A DNA stretch of 41,669 nucleotides from NCBI RefSeq assembly GCF_002160325.1, contig NZ_NFKJ01000019.1, positions 1-41,669 of the forward strand, written 5' to 3'. The position numbers were made by a program, and so were the translations under genes. Below the pieces are notes generated by a model. That model saw only the letters and a list, made by a program, of their open reading frames with translations, searched no databases and was not told where the DNA came from. This stretch comes from Lachnoclostridium sp. An181. Its GTDB lineage: Bacteria; Bacillota; Clostridia; Lachnospirales; Lachnospiraceae. This document shows, one piece after another, positions 11,922 through 20,842 of this stretch; the stretch's first letter is position 1, and the number at the start of each line of letters is the position of its first letter.

Positions 11922-11954
11922 GGACAGGGGATGTTGCATCTTCTGTCCTTTTTT
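11922..11954 (+). terminator. Intrinsic terminator after jag
   Basis: GGACAG (11922-11927) pairs with CTGTCC (11943-11948), with an inner GATG/CATC stem, then TTTTTT (11949-11954). It separates the rpmH-jag operon from mnmE. The short stem and the direct run into the mnmE leader allow some read-through. Confidence 0.65.
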
Positions 11955-11971
11955 AAAAAAGGGGATTTAAA

Positions 11972-13345
11972 ATGAAAAAAGGGACGATCGCAGCCATTGC
12001 CACGGCAATGTCAAATTCAGGAATCGGGATTGTTAGGATCAGTGGCGATGAGGCATTTGAGATTATAGAGAAGATTTTTTTTACAAGAAAAAAAGAGAAG
12101 ATAAAAATAAAAGAAAGCCATGTTATCCACTATGGATTTATTATGGATGGGGAGGACACCATTGATGAAGTGCTTGTGATGGTCATGAAAGGACCGAGAA
12201 GTTACACAGGAGAGGATACGATTGAGATCAACTGCCATGGCGGAGTGTATGTGGTTAAAAAGGTTTTGGAGACTGTGATCAAAAATGGAGCAAGGCCTGC
12301 AGAACCTGGCGAGTTCACGAAGAGAGCGTTTTTGAATGGAAAGATGGATTTGTCACAGGCGGAGGCTGTCATTGACGTGATCGAGTCGAAAAATGAGTAT
12401 GCGCTGAAAAGTTCAGTGAGTCAGCTGAAAGGCTCCATGCACAGGAAAATAGACGAAATGCGGGGAGAAATTTTATATCACACAGCATTTATAGAGACGG
12501 CATTGGATGATCCTGAGCACATCAGCGTGGATGGATATGGTCAGGTTCTTTTGGATAAAGTGGATGATTTGTTGATAAGTTTGAAAAAATTGATAGACTC
12601 TGCGGATAACGGAAGGATGCTGAAAGAAGGAATCCGGACTGTAATTGTAGGAAAGCCAAATGCCGGGAAATCCTCTTTGATGAATCTCCTTGTGGGGGAA
12701 GAAAGAGCTATTGTAACGGATATTGCAGGCACTACAAGGGATATTCTGGAAGAAAATGTTCAGTTTGAAGGTGTGAGCTTAAACATTGTAGATACAGCTG
12801 GAATAAGGAAGACGGAGGATGTGGTGGAAAAAATCGGTGTAGGTAAGGCCATCAGCCATGCAAATGATGCGGATTTGGTCATCTATGTCGTTGATGCGTC
12901 CAGAAAGCTTGATGAAAATGATTACGAGATCATGGACCTTATTGGGGACAAACGGGCTATTGTGTTGGTAAATAAATCCGATCTGGAGTCTGTTGTGGAA
13001 AAAGAAGAAATTGACAAAAGGTTGAGAAAACCGATGATTGAAATTTCTGCAAAAGAAGAGACCGGAATCAGGGAACTGGAGGAGACACTTAAAAAGATGT
13101 TCTTTAACGGAGAGATTTCTTTTAATGATGAGGTGTATATCACAAACATCCGGCACAAGGCAGCGCTTATGGATGCAAGGGAGTCTCTGAGAAAGGTAAA
13201 GGAGAGTATTGAGAATCAGATGCCGGAAGATTTTTATTCCATTGATTTGATGGATGCATATGAATCTTTGGGAAGTATTACGGGTGAAACGATAGGAGAA
13301 GATTTAGTAAATGAAATATTCAGCAAATTCTGTATGGGAAAATAA
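11972..13345 (+). CDS. mnmE: tRNA modification GTPase MnmE
   Basis: With MnmG it installs the (carboxymethyl)aminomethyl group on U34 of certain tRNAs, using tetrahydrofolate-derived carbon and GTP hydrolysis. It has 457 residues. The N-terminal folate-binding domain begins [20 protein letters not shown]. The inserted G domain has Walker A GKPNAGKS (227-234) and DTAG (274-277). The C-terminus ends in FCMGK with the conserved Cys454. The start has AGGGGA upstream. Its last 35 bp overlap mnmG in another frame, so the pair is translationally coupled. Confidence 0.97.
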   Translation: MKKGTIAAIATAMSNSGIGIVRISGDEAFEIIEKIFFTRKKEKIKIKESHVIHYGFIMDGEDTIDEVLVMVMKGPRSYTGEDTIEINCHGGVYVVKKVLETVIKNGARPAEPGEFTKRAFLNGKMDLSQAEAVIDVIESKNEYALKSSVSQLKGSMHRKIDEMRGEILYHTAFIETALDDPEHISVDGYGQVLLDKVDDLLISLKKLIDSADNGRMLKEGIRTVIVGKPNAGKSSLMNLLVGEERAIVTDIAGTTRDILEENVQFEGVSLNIVDTAGIRKTEDVVEKIGVGKAISHANDADLVIYVVDASRKLDENDYEIMDLIGDKRAIVLVNKSDLESVVEKEEIDKRLRKPMIEISAKEETGIRELEETLKKMFFNGEISFNDEVYITNIRHKAALMDARESLRKVKESIENQMPEDFYSIDLMDAYESLGSITGETIGEDLVNEIFSKFCMGK

Positions 13346-15248
13346 AGATGAATACGATGTGGCAGTCATCGGTGCAGGACATGCAGGCTGTGAAGCAGCG
13401 CTTGCATCAGCGAGGCTTGGGATGAGGACGATCATGTTTACGGTCAGTGTGGACAGTATTGCGCTTATGCCGTGTAATCCGAATATCGGAGGAAGCTCCA
13501 AAGGACACCTTGTAAAAGAGGTGGATGCCCTTGGGGGAGAGATGGGAAAAGTCATTGACCGTACCTTTATCCAGTCAAAAATGTTGAATAAATCTAAGGG
13601 ACCTGCAGTGCATTCTCTTCGTGCGCAGGCGGATAAAGCCGATTATACGAGGGAAATGAGAAAAGTTTTGGAGGAACAAAAAAACCTGGATATCAGGCAG
13701 GCAGAGGTGACAGAGATTTTGACAGAAGACTGTATGCCTTTAGAGGGAAGAGAACTTGAAAAGAGAAAGATTGTGGGTGTACAGACATATTCGGGATGTA
13801 TTTACCGTTGCAGGGCTGTGATCCTTTGTACCGGCACATATTTAAAGGCGCGCTGTATTTACGGGGAGATAAGCAATGAGACTGGTCCAAACGGACTGCA
13901 GGCCGCAAACTATCTGACAGATTGTTTGAAGGAGCTTGGCATTCGTATGTACAGGTTTAAGACAGGAACGCCTGCCAGAATAGACAGAAATTCCATTGAC
14001 TTTGAGAAGATGGAAGAGCAGTTTGGGGATGAAAAAATTGTCCCGTTTTCGTTTACCACAAATCCGGCAGATATCCAGAAGGAACAGGTATCCTGCTGGC
14101 TGACTTATACAAATGAAAAAACTCATGAGATTATCAGGAAGAATCTTCACAGATCTCCTTTGTTTTCCGGAATGATTGAGGGAACAGGGCCTAGATATTG
14201 TCCTTCCATTGAGGATAAGGTGGTGAAATTTGCAGATAAGAACAGGCATCAGGTATTTATTGAGCCGGAAGGCCTTCACACGAATGAAATGTATATCGGA
14301 GGTATGTCCAGCTCCCTTCCGGAGGATGTCCAGTATGAGATGTACCGAAGTGTACCGGGATTGGAGCACGCTAAAATTGTGAGAAATGCGTATGCGATCG
14401 AGTATGATTGTATTGATGCAAGGCAGTTGTATCCAACACTGGAATTTAAGGAAATCGGAGGACTTTTCAGTGCAGGGCAGTTTAATGGAAGTTCGGGATA
14501 TGAGGAGGCTGCGGCTCAGGGGTTAATTGCAGGTATCAATGCTGCATTAAAGCTAAAAGGCAGAGAACAGATCACAATTGACCGTTCTGAAGGCTATATT
14601 GGCGTTCTGATCGATGATCTGGTCACAAAGGAGAGTCATGAGCCATACCGCATGATGACGTCCAGGGCAGAATACAGGCTGCTTTTAAGGCAGGACAATG
14701 CGGATCAGAGACTGACAAAAAAAGGATATGAAGTAGGTCTGATCAGTGAGGACAGATATCAAAAACTTTTGGAAAAAGAGCATTTGATGGAGGAGGAAAT
14801 TCAAAGACTGGAGACAACAAATGTGGGGACTTCACAGAAAGTACAGGAGGTGCTTGTGCAGTATGGGAGTACTCCTTTGAATTCCGGTACAACACTCGCT
14901 GAATTAATAAGAAGGCCTGAGTTGTCCTACGAGGCTTTAGAGCCGATTGATAAGATGAGAAACAAAGCCCTCTCAGAGGATATTGTGGAGCAGGTAAATA
15001 TCAACATTAAGTATGACGGATATATTAAGCGTCAAAAAAAACAGGTGGAACAGTTCAAAAAGCTGGAGAAAAAGAAAATTCCGGATAATATCAATTATGA
15101 TGATGTCAAGAGTCTGAGAATAGAAGCAGTGCAGAAACTGAATGAGCTAAGACCAGGATCTATTGGCCAGGCATCCAGGATATCAGGCGTGTCTCCGGCA
15201 GACATATCGGTTTTGCTTGTATATTTAGAACAGTATAGAAATAAATAG
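13311..15248 (+). CDS. mnmG: tRNA uridine-5-carboxymethylaminomethyl modification enzyme MnmG (GidA)
   Basis: This FAD-dependent partner of MnmE has 645 residues. The Rossmann FAD-binding motif [16 protein letters not shown] is near residue 18. Typical segments follow: [42 protein letters not shown], and the FAD/C-terminal part [16 protein letters not shown]. It starts inside the end of mnmE. The later ATG at 13348 is out of frame, so 13311 is the only sensible ATG. The family is widespread and essential for tRNA wobble accuracy in many bacteria. Confidence 0.97.
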   Translation: MKYSANSVWENKDEYDVAVIGAGHAGCEAALASARLGMRTIMFTVSVDSIALMPCNPNIGGSSKGHLVKEVDALGGEMGKVIDRTFIQSKMLNKSKGPAVHSLRAQADKADYTREMRKVLEEQKNLDIRQAEVTEILTEDCMPLEGRELEKRKIVGVQTYSGCIYRCRAVILCTGTYLKARCIYGEISNETGPNGLQAANYLTDCLKELGIRMYRFKTGTPARIDRNSIDFEKMEEQFGDEKIVPFSFTTNPADIQKEQVSCWLTYTNEKTHEIIRKNLHRSPLFSGMIEGTGPRYCPSIEDKVVKFADKNRHQVFIEPEGLHTNEMYIGGMSSSLPEDVQYEMYRSVPGLEHAKIVRNAYAIEYDCIDARQLYPTLEFKEIGGLFSAGQFNGSSGYEEAAAQGLIAGINAALKLKGREQITIDRSEGYIGVLIDDLVTKESHEPYRMMTSRAEYRLLLRQDNADQRLTKKGYEVGLISEDRYQKLLEKEHLMEEEIQRLETTNVGTSQKVQEVLVQYGSTPLNSGTTLAELIRRPELSYEALEPIDKMRNKALSEDIVEQVNINIKYDGYIKRQKKQVEQFKKLEKKKIPDNINYDDVKSLRIEAVQKLNELRPGSIGQASRISGVSPADISVLLVYLEQYRNK

Positions 15249-15274
15249 TTTCAACTATATAGAAAGAGGAAACA

Positions 15275-15988
15275 ATGGGATTGAAATTTGATGAAAATTT
15301 GCAGGAAATAGGAATTGTTCTGAACGAAACACAAAAACAACAGTTTGATGTTTTCTATGAAATGCTTGTGGAATGGAATAAAGTGATGAATCTGACCGGT
15401 ATCACAAAACGGGATGAGGTGGATGAAAAGCATTTTGTGGACAGTCTGTCTGTTGTGCAGGTGTTTGATGTGGATAAGTGTAAAAAAGTCATAGATGTGG
15501 GGACAGGAGCGGGATTTCCGGGGATACCGCTGAAAATTTTATTTCCTGATATGGAGATTACACTCCTTGATTCGCTGAACAAAAGAATTCAGTTTCTGAA
15601 TGCTGTGATAGAAGAACTTGGCTTGAAAAAAATCAACACGATCCACGGAAGAGCAGAGGATTTTGCCAAAAAGGAAGAGTACAGGGAACAGTATGATTTG
15701 TGTGTATCCAGAGCAGTCGCGAATCTTTCCACTTTGTCTGAGTACTGCCTTCCCTACGTAAAGGTTGGGGGAGCGTTTGTGCCTTATAAATCCGGTGAAA
15801 TAGATGAGGAAGTCAACGCGGCAAAGAATGCCGTAAAGATTTTGGGTGGAAAGATTGTCCAGGTAAAGAAATTTACGCTCCCTGGAAGTGATATTGGAAG
15901 ATCTTTTGTGAAAATCAGTAAAGTGTCGAAGACAGCAAAGAGATATCCAAGAAAGGCGGGACTTCCTTCAAAAGAGCCGTTAAAATAG
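15275..15988 (+). CDS. rsmG: 16S rRNA (guanine-N7) methyltransferase RsmG (GidB)
   Basis: This SAM-dependent enzyme methylates a guanine in the 530 loop of 16S rRNA (G527 in E. coli numbering). It has 237 residues. The class I methyltransferase motif VIDVGTGAGFPGIPLKI is near 68-84, then LLDSLNKRIQFLN and the family segment VSRAVANLSTLSEYCLPY. The C-terminal tail is basic. It is 26 bp after mnmG, with AGAGGA before the ATG. It is the last gene of this operon and is followed by a strong hairpin. Confidence 0.96.
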   Translation: MGLKFDENLQEIGIVLNETQKQQFDVFYEMLVEWNKVMNLTGITKRDEVDEKHFVDSLSVVQVFDVDKCKKVIDVGTGAGFPGIPLKILFPDMEITLLDSLNKRIQFLNAVIEELGLKKINTIHGRAEDFAKKEEYREQYDLCVSRAVANLSTLSEYCLPYVKVGGAFVPYKSGEIDEEVNAAKNAVKILGGKIVQVKKFTLPGSDIGRSFVKISKVSKTAKRYPRKAGLPSKEPLK

Positions 15989-16027
15989 AACATATAATTA
16001 TGTTTATAAAACATGAATTTATAAAAA

Positions 16028-16056
16028 ACGGGCAGCCATCATTGGGTGCCCGTTTT
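16028..16056. terminator. Bidirectional terminator between rsmG and the convergent hydrolase gene
   Basis: ACGGGCA (16028-16034) pairs with TGCCCGT, with an inner CC/GG extension and one mismatch, around ATCATT. It has A runs before and T runs after. It sits between two convergent genes, so it can serve both strands. Confidence 0.8.
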
Positions 16057-16073
16057 GGTTTTACAGAAATGTT

Positions 16074-17039
16074 TTACAAATTTTCGGTCGAAAATAATAT
16101 GGATATTTGCTCCAACACTTGTTTAGGATCTTCCAGCTGAGGGAGATGTTTAACTTTTGAAAGTGTCGCAATCTCTATAGAAGGCATCAATTCCTTGTAC
16201 TCCCTTGCAATACGTTCGTTCTCTGGGTTTCCTTTTGAGGCAAGAATAAAAATACTGTTATTTAAAGATTTTAGGCACTGAGAAATATTTACATTGGTAA
16301 ATCTGCCTTTTATGCTGGCAAACAGATATTTAGAGTGCGAATTATCTTTATGGGCAGATTCGTGGTAGGTTCTGATGATTTCCGGAGTGATTTTTTCCGG
16401 CTCATAAAAATAGTTGAGAAGGAAAGTAGTATCAATACTGTCTTTTCTCATAATAATATTGTATAGGAGAGTTCCAAGAAGAGGCATTTCCAGTAAAAAT
16501 TTTACACTCTTTGTCCTTTTTGTAGGAACGGTGGAAAGCTGATTCAAATCCGGCGGATTGATCAGAAGAATCTGAGAGATAACCTCTTTGTCATTCAAAG
16601 CTGACATCAGCGCTATTGACGAGGAATCCCCTGTTGCTACAATACTGCATTTTTTGCTCACAATGTGTTTGATAAAATCACAGATCATCTGTACATAAAA
16701 GTAATTAGTGTATGTCAGCGACGGTTTGTCCGAACGTCCGCAGCCAAGCAGATCCAAGGTGTATACAGTGTTTGTCTTAGAAAGTTCACTCACGATTTTA
16801 TTCCACTCGTAGCCTGAACTTGCAGGAGTTAAATCATGAAGAAGGAGTATTGGTTCCCCGGAACCTTGTTTTGTATAAAAAATATTGCCAAACCGCCATT
16901 CATATACATGTCCATCTGTATTCGAAAGCAGATTATCTATTGTTGAAGAAAAATAAATCAATTTGTTTGTCACGTGTATTGCAAGTGCAGATAAACCGCC
17001 CAATGCTGCCAATGTAGTCAATCTTTTTTTCCATTTCAT
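16074..17039 (-). CDS. Alpha/beta-fold hydrolase, membrane-anchored
   Basis: The protein has 321 residues. The N-terminus (about 5-30, LTTLAALGGLSALAIHV) looks like a membrane anchor. The fold is clear: LLLHDLTPASSGYEWN (oxyanion region), TLDLLGCGRSDKP, the nucleophile elbow ATGDSSSIA (Ser139; usual final Gly is Ser), and a histidine in VKHLPQLEDP (His298). The slot that usually holds the acid, ASKGNPENE, carries Asn271. A GTG at 17051 overlaps the ribosome binding site AAAGGTGG, so the ATG at 17039 is chosen. Substrate unknown. It is a monocistronic leftward gene beside the parS sites. Confidence 0.82.
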   Translation of the reverse strand: MKWKKRLTTLAALGGLSALAIHVTNKLIYFSSTIDNLLSNTDGHVYEWRFGNIFYTKQGSGEPILLLHDLTPASSGYEWNKIVSELSKTNTVYTLDLLGCGRSDKPSLTYTNYFYVQMICDFIKHIVSKKCSIVATGDSSSIALMSALNDKEVISQILLINPPDLNQLSTVPTKRTKSVKFLLEMPLLGTLLYNIIMRKDSIDTTFLLNYFYEPEKITPEIIRTYHESAHKDNSHSKYLFASIKGRFTNVNISQCLKSLNNSIFILASKGNPENERIAREYKELMPSIEIATLSKVKHLPQLEDPKQVLEQISILFSTENL

Positions 17040-17123
17040 AAAGCAATCCACCTTTTTATTAAGATAACTTTATTATACTATATTATAGAAGGAGAAGAAA
17101 GGCTGATTTGCAACTAAAGTGGA

Positions 17124-17145
17124 AAATGTTTCACGTGAAACATTT
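17124..17145. promoter_or_regulatory. parS centromere site 1
   Basis: The core TGTTTCACGTGAAACA at 17127-17142 is identical to the known parS consensus bound by ParB (Spo0J), and the palindrome extends to 22 bp. It lies about 8.1 kb from the centre of oriC and just upstream of parA-parB. Confidence 0.96.
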
Positions 17146-17191
17146 AAATATGTCGACTTTGCAGAAAAAAAGGCATAAGAATAAAAATAAA

Positions 17192-17215
17192 ATAATGTTT
17201 CACGTGAAACATTAT
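17192..17215. promoter_or_regulatory. parS centromere site 2
   Basis: This is a second perfect core TGTTTCACGTGAAACA at 17196-17211 inside a 24-bp palindrome, 53 bp after the first core. It lies just upstream of the extended -10 element of parA, so ParB loaded here could also affect parA transcription. Confidence 0.96.
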
Positions 17216-17216
17216 G

Positions 17217-17245
17217 TAGATTCACAGAAAAAAAGATGCTATAAT
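17217..17245 (+). promoter_or_regulatory. parA promoter with extended -10
   Basis: TGCTATAAT (17237-17245) is an extended -10 element. The hexamer 17 nt upstream (TAGATT, 17217-17222) is a weak -35, which the TGn extension can offset. It is 32 nt before the chosen parA start and directly beside parS site 2. Confidence 0.55.
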
Positions 17246-17276
17246 GAAAAAGCGAAAGAAAGGTGATTGTAAAAAA

Positions 17277-18044
17277 ATGGGAAGAATAATAGCTGTTGCA
17301 AATCAAAAGGGAGGCGTTGGAAAGACCACTACATCAATCAATTTATCCGCCTGCCTGAGTGCGCTTGGAAAAAAAGTGCTTGCCATAGACATGGATCCAC
17401 AGGGGAATATGACAAGCGGCCTTGGAATTGAAAAAGAGGATGTTGAATATTCGGTATACGATCTGATTATTGGTGAGGCGGATATCCAGAAAGTAATGGT
17501 AAAAAATGCATTTGAAAATCTAGATGTACTGCCTACGAATATTGATTTGGCGGCAGCAGAGATTGAACTGATAGGAGTGGAAGATAAAGAATATATCATT
17601 CACAATGCTGTGAAAAATATAAGGGATGAATACGATTTTATCATTATCGATTGTCCACCGTCATTGAATATGCTCACCATCAACGCAATGACGACTGCTG
17701 ACTCTGTACTTGTCCCAATTCAATGTGAATATTATGCGTTGGAAGGATTAAGTCAGTTGATTCATACAATAGAACTCGTAAAAGAGCGTTTAAATCCACA
17801 TCTCTCCATCGAAGGGGTTGTATTCACGATGTATGACGCAAGGACAAACCTTTCTTTGCAGGTGGTTGAAAATGTAAAGGATAACCTGAACCAAAATATT
17901 TATAAAACAATTATTCCAAGAAATATCCGCCTGGCAGAGGCGCCAAGTCACGGCTTGCCAATCAATATATATGACCCGAAATCTACGGGAGCTGAGAGCT
18001 ATATGCTCCTGGCGGAGGAAGTAATTCATAAAGGAGAGATATAA
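17277..18044 (+). CDS. parA: Chromosome-partitioning ATPase ParA (Soj)
   Basis: ParA is a deviant Walker A ATPase that binds nucleoid DNA and works with ParB-parS in origin segregation; in B. subtilis Soj also acts on DnaA. It has 255 residues, with Walker A KGGVGKTT at 11-18, the switch region IDMDPQGNMTSG and IIDCPPSLNMLT. An in-frame ATG at 17244 is rejected because it is part of the TATAAT promoter element. The ATG at 17277 follows AAAGGTGATT. It overlaps parB by one base (TAATG). Confidence 0.96.
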   Translation: MGRIIAVANQKGGVGKTTTSINLSACLSALGKKVLAIDMDPQGNMTSGLGIEKEDVEYSVYDLIIGEADIQKVMVKNAFENLDVLPTNIDLAAAEIELIGVEDKEYIIHNAVKNIRDEYDFIIIDCPPSLNMLTINAMTTADSVLVPIQCEYYALEGLSQLIHTIELVKERLNPHLSIEGVVFTMYDARTNLSLQVVENVKDNLNQNIYKTIIPRNIRLAEAPSHGLPINIYDPKSTGAESYMLLAEEVIHKGEI

Positions 18045-18952
18045 TGGCAGGGAAACGCGGTGGATTGGGTAAAGGGCTGGACAGCCTGATACCGGAACAC
18101 AAATCAGCAAAACAGAGTATAAAAGAAGAAAAAAAGCTGGAAAAAGAGACAGAAACTCAAAAATCGGGGGAAATAAAAGTTCCTATTAATAAAGTGGAGC
18201 CAAACAAAGAACAGCCGAGAAGAAATTTTGAGGAGGATTCACTTTTGGAATTAGCGGATTCTATTAAACAATTTGGTGTATTACAGCCGCTGATTGTACA
18301 AAATAAGAATGACTACTATGAAATTATCGCAGGAGAGAGGCGATGGAGGGCCGCAAAGATTGCGGGTGTCAAAGAAATTCCGGTTATCATAAAAGATTAT
18401 ACGCCGCAGGAGGTTGTGGAAATCGCTCTTATCGAGAATATTCAAAGAGAGAATTTGAATCCGATTGAGGAGGCAATGGCATTTAAAAGACTGCTGAATG
18501 AGTATCATTTAAAACAAGATGAAGTGGCCGAGAGAGTTTCGAAGAGCAGAACAGCTGTGACAAACTCAATGAGATTGTTAAAATTAAGTTCAAGAGTCCA
18601 GCAGATGATTATCGATGATATGATTTCTACAGGACATGCGAGAGCTCTCCTTGCCCTGGATGATGAGGAGCAGCAATATCTTATTGCCAACAAAATTTTC
18701 GACGAGAAACTGAGTGTAAGAGAAGTCGAAAAAATGATAAAGGAAATGAAAAATCCAAAGAAAGAAGGTAAAAAAAAGGTTGTTGAAAATGCGTTTGTAT
18801 ATCAAGATATTGAAGAAAAATTGAAATCAGTTATCGGTACGAAAGTAAAAGTCAGCCAAAAGAGCAAGGGCAAAGGAAAGATAGAGATTGAATATTATTC
18901 GGATGAAGAGCTTGAGCGGATCTATGAAATGATGATGAAACTGGAATCATAG
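18044..18952 (+). CDS. parB: Chromosome-partitioning protein ParB (Spo0J)
   Basis: This CTP-dependent DNA clamp loads at parS, spreads, and recruits condensin. It has 302 residues. An N-terminal ParA-stimulating peptide region (KRGGLGKGLDSLIP) is followed by the CTP-binding motif GERRWRAAKIAG (Arg patch at about 97-102), ENIQRENLNPIEEA, the helix-turn-helix DEVAERVSKSRTAVTNSMRLLKL, and a C-terminal dimerisation domain. It is read with parA. The two perfect parS sites upstream of parA are its targets. Confidence 0.97.
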   Translation: MAGKRGGLGKGLDSLIPEHKSAKQSIKEEKKLEKETETQKSGEIKVPINKVEPNKEQPRRNFEEDSLLELADSIKQFGVLQPLIVQNKNDYYEIIAGERRWRAAKIAGVKEIPVIIKDYTPQEVVEIALIENIQRENLNPIEEAMAFKRLLNEYHLKQDEVAERVSKSRTAVTNSMRLLKLSSRVQQMIIDDMISTGHARALLALDDEEQQYLIANKIFDEKLSVREVEKMIKEMKNPKKEGKKKVVENAFVYQDIEEKLKSVIGTKVKVSQKSKGKGKIEIEYYSDEELERIYEMMMKLES

Positions 18953-18992
18953 TGGCCAATGTAAAAGGATAAAACAAGAAGGGGAGTCAAAC

Positions 18993-19517
18993 ATGAAAAG
19001 TAAACTGTATGGGATGCTTGGGTTTGACCCGGCATATCTATTGATTCTGCTTATTATACTTATTGTTATACTATTTATCTGTTTTATAAACCTAAATAGA
19101 AAGTATAATCAAATGAGAAAAAACTATGAGGTATTCATGAGCGGTGAGGATGGAAAAAGTTTGGAGGAGAGTCTCCTCTTGAAAATTCGGGAAATTCATG
19201 AGTTGAAAAAGCAAGCTCAAGAACATGAAAGGTATTTGAAGGATATACAGAAAAAGATGGAAGGCAGCTACCAGAAGGTTGGAATTGTTAAATATAATGC
19301 TTTTCAGGAGATGGGAGGACAACTCAGTTTTGCCCTGACATTATTGGATGAAAATGACAATGGATGGCTTTTAAATTCCATGCACAGCCAGGAAGGATGC
19401 TATCTGTATATAAAAGAAATTGTGAATGGCGAGAGCGAACTGGAACTGACACAGGAGGAGACAGAATCATTGGAAAAGGCTGTTTTTCAAAAGTCAGAAG
19501 AAATAGAATCAGCATAG
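18993..19517 (+). CDS. DUF4446 family membrane protein
   Basis: The protein has 174 residues and its function is not known. One transmembrane helix lies at about 14-35 (AYLLILLIILIVILFICFI), followed by a coiled-coil-like charged segment (about 55-90). The C-terminal domain has KVGIVKYNAFQEMGGQLSFALTLLDENDNGWLL, the pattern I recognise as DUF4446. Such genes commonly follow parB in Clostridia. That position suggests a link to chromosome segregation or the cell envelope, but only by neighbourhood. GGGGAG precedes the start, and it is co-oriented with parAB and serS. Confidence 0.85.
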   Translation: MKSKLYGMLGFDPAYLLILLIILIVILFICFINLNRKYNQMRKNYEVFMSGEDGKSLEESLLLKIREIHELKKQAQEHERYLKDIQKKMEGSYQKVGIVKYNAFQEMGGQLSFALTLLDENDNGWLLNSMHSQEGCYLYIKEIVNGESELELTQEETESLEKAVFQKSEEIESA

Positions 19518-19542
19518 AAGTTGAAGACAGGGAGGAAATCAA

Positions 19543-20829
19543 ATGTTAGATATTAAATTTGTAAGAAATAATCCAGATGTGGTTAAGGAAAATATTAAAA
19601 AGAAATTTCAGGATGAAAAGCTGCCATTGGTGGATGAGGTATTGGAGCTTGATAAAGAAAACAGAAATATCAAGCAGGAAGTAGAGGGACTGAGAGCAGA
19701 GAGAAATAAAATTTCCAAACAGATTGGCGCATGCATGGCTCAGGGAAAAAGGGAAGAGGCTGAGGAATATAAAAAACAGGTAGCTGCCAATGCTGACAGA
19801 GTGGAAGAGCTTTCAGCAAGAGAAAAGGAAGTAGAAGAAAAAATCTTAAAGATCATGATGACGATTCCAAATATTATTGATCCGTCTGTTCCTATAGGAA
19901 AAGATGATTCACAAAATGTAGAAATTGAAAAATTTGGAGAGCCAAAAGTACCGGATTTTGAGATTCCGTACCATGCGGATATTATGAAATCTTTCGATGG
20001 TCTTGATCTGGATGCTGCAGGAAGAGTTGCAGGAAACGGTTTCTATTATTTAAAAGGTGATATTGCAAGACTTCATTCTGCAGTTTTGGCATATGCGAGA
20101 GATTTTATGATCAACAGAGGTTTCACATACTATATTCCGCCATTTATGATTCGCAGCAGCGTTGTGACAGGAGTTATGAGCTTTGCAGAGATGGATGCAA
20201 TGATGTACAAAATTGAAGGAGAAGATTTGTATTTGATTGGCACGAGCGAACATTCTATGATAGGCAAATTTATTGACCAGGTGCTGGATGAGCAGGAATT
20301 GCCGCAGACATTGACAAGTTATTCCCCTTGCTTTAGAAAAGAAAAAGGTGCGCATGGCATTGAGGAGAGAGGTGTATACCGTATCCATCAGTTTGAAAAG
20401 CAAGAGATGATCGTAGTCTGCAAGCCTGAAGACAGTAAATACTGGTATGAGCAGCTGTGGAAAAATACAGTAGATTTATTCCGCTCCATGGATATTCCGG
20501 TGCGTACGCTGGAATGTTGCTCCGGAGATCTGGCAGATTTAAAAGTAAAATCCTGTGACGTGGAAGCATGGTCACCAAGACAGAAGAAGTATTTTGAAGT
20601 TGGAAGCTGTTCCAATCTTGGAGATGCCCAGGCGAGAAGACTCAAAATCAGAGTAAATGGAAAAGATGGAAAATACTTTGCGCATACACTGAACAATACA
20701 GTGGTTGCACCTCCGAGAATGTTGATCGCATTTCTTGAAAATCATCTTCAGGAGGACGGGACAGTGACTATTCCGGAAGTATTACGTCCATATATGGGTG
20801 GAGCAGAAAAACTGATTCCTAAAAAATAG
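19543..20829 (+). CDS. serS: Seryl-tRNA synthetase
   Basis: This class II aminoacyl-tRNA synthetase charges tRNA-Ser (and tRNA-Sec where present). It has 428 residues. The N-terminal coiled-coil tRNA-binding arm spans about 30-105. Class II motif 2 is CFRKEKGAHGIEERGVYRIHQFEKQE and motif 3 lies in NTVVAPPRMLIAFLENH. GGGAGG precedes the ATG. Only 25 bp separate it from the DUF4446 gene, so there is no room for a T-box leader and it depends on upstream transcription. Confidence 0.97.
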   Translation: MLDIKFVRNNPDVVKENIKKKFQDEKLPLVDEVLELDKENRNIKQEVEGLRAERNKISKQIGACMAQGKREEAEEYKKQVAANADRVEELSAREKEVEEKILKIMMTIPNIIDPSVPIGKDDSQNVEIEKFGEPKVPDFEIPYHADIMKSFDGLDLDAAGRVAGNGFYYLKGDIARLHSAVLAYARDFMINRGFTYYIPPFMIRSSVVTGVMSFAEMDAMMYKIEGEDLYLIGTSEHSMIGKFIDQVLDEQELPQTLTSYSPCFRKEKGAHGIEERGVYRIHQFEKQEMIVVCKPEDSKYWYEQLWKNTVDLFRSMDIPVRTLECCSGDLADLKVKSCDVEAWSPRQKKYFEVGSCSNLGDAQARRLKIRVNGKDGKYFAHTLNNTVVAPPRMLIAFLENHLQEDGTVTIPEVLRPYMGGAEKLIPKK

Positions 20830-20842
20830 AAAGGACAGGAAC

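Noticed and set aside
17244-17276. Upstream ATG for parA
   Set aside because: This ATG is part of the TATAAT promoter element. The downstream ATG has the ribosome binding site and the family N-terminus.
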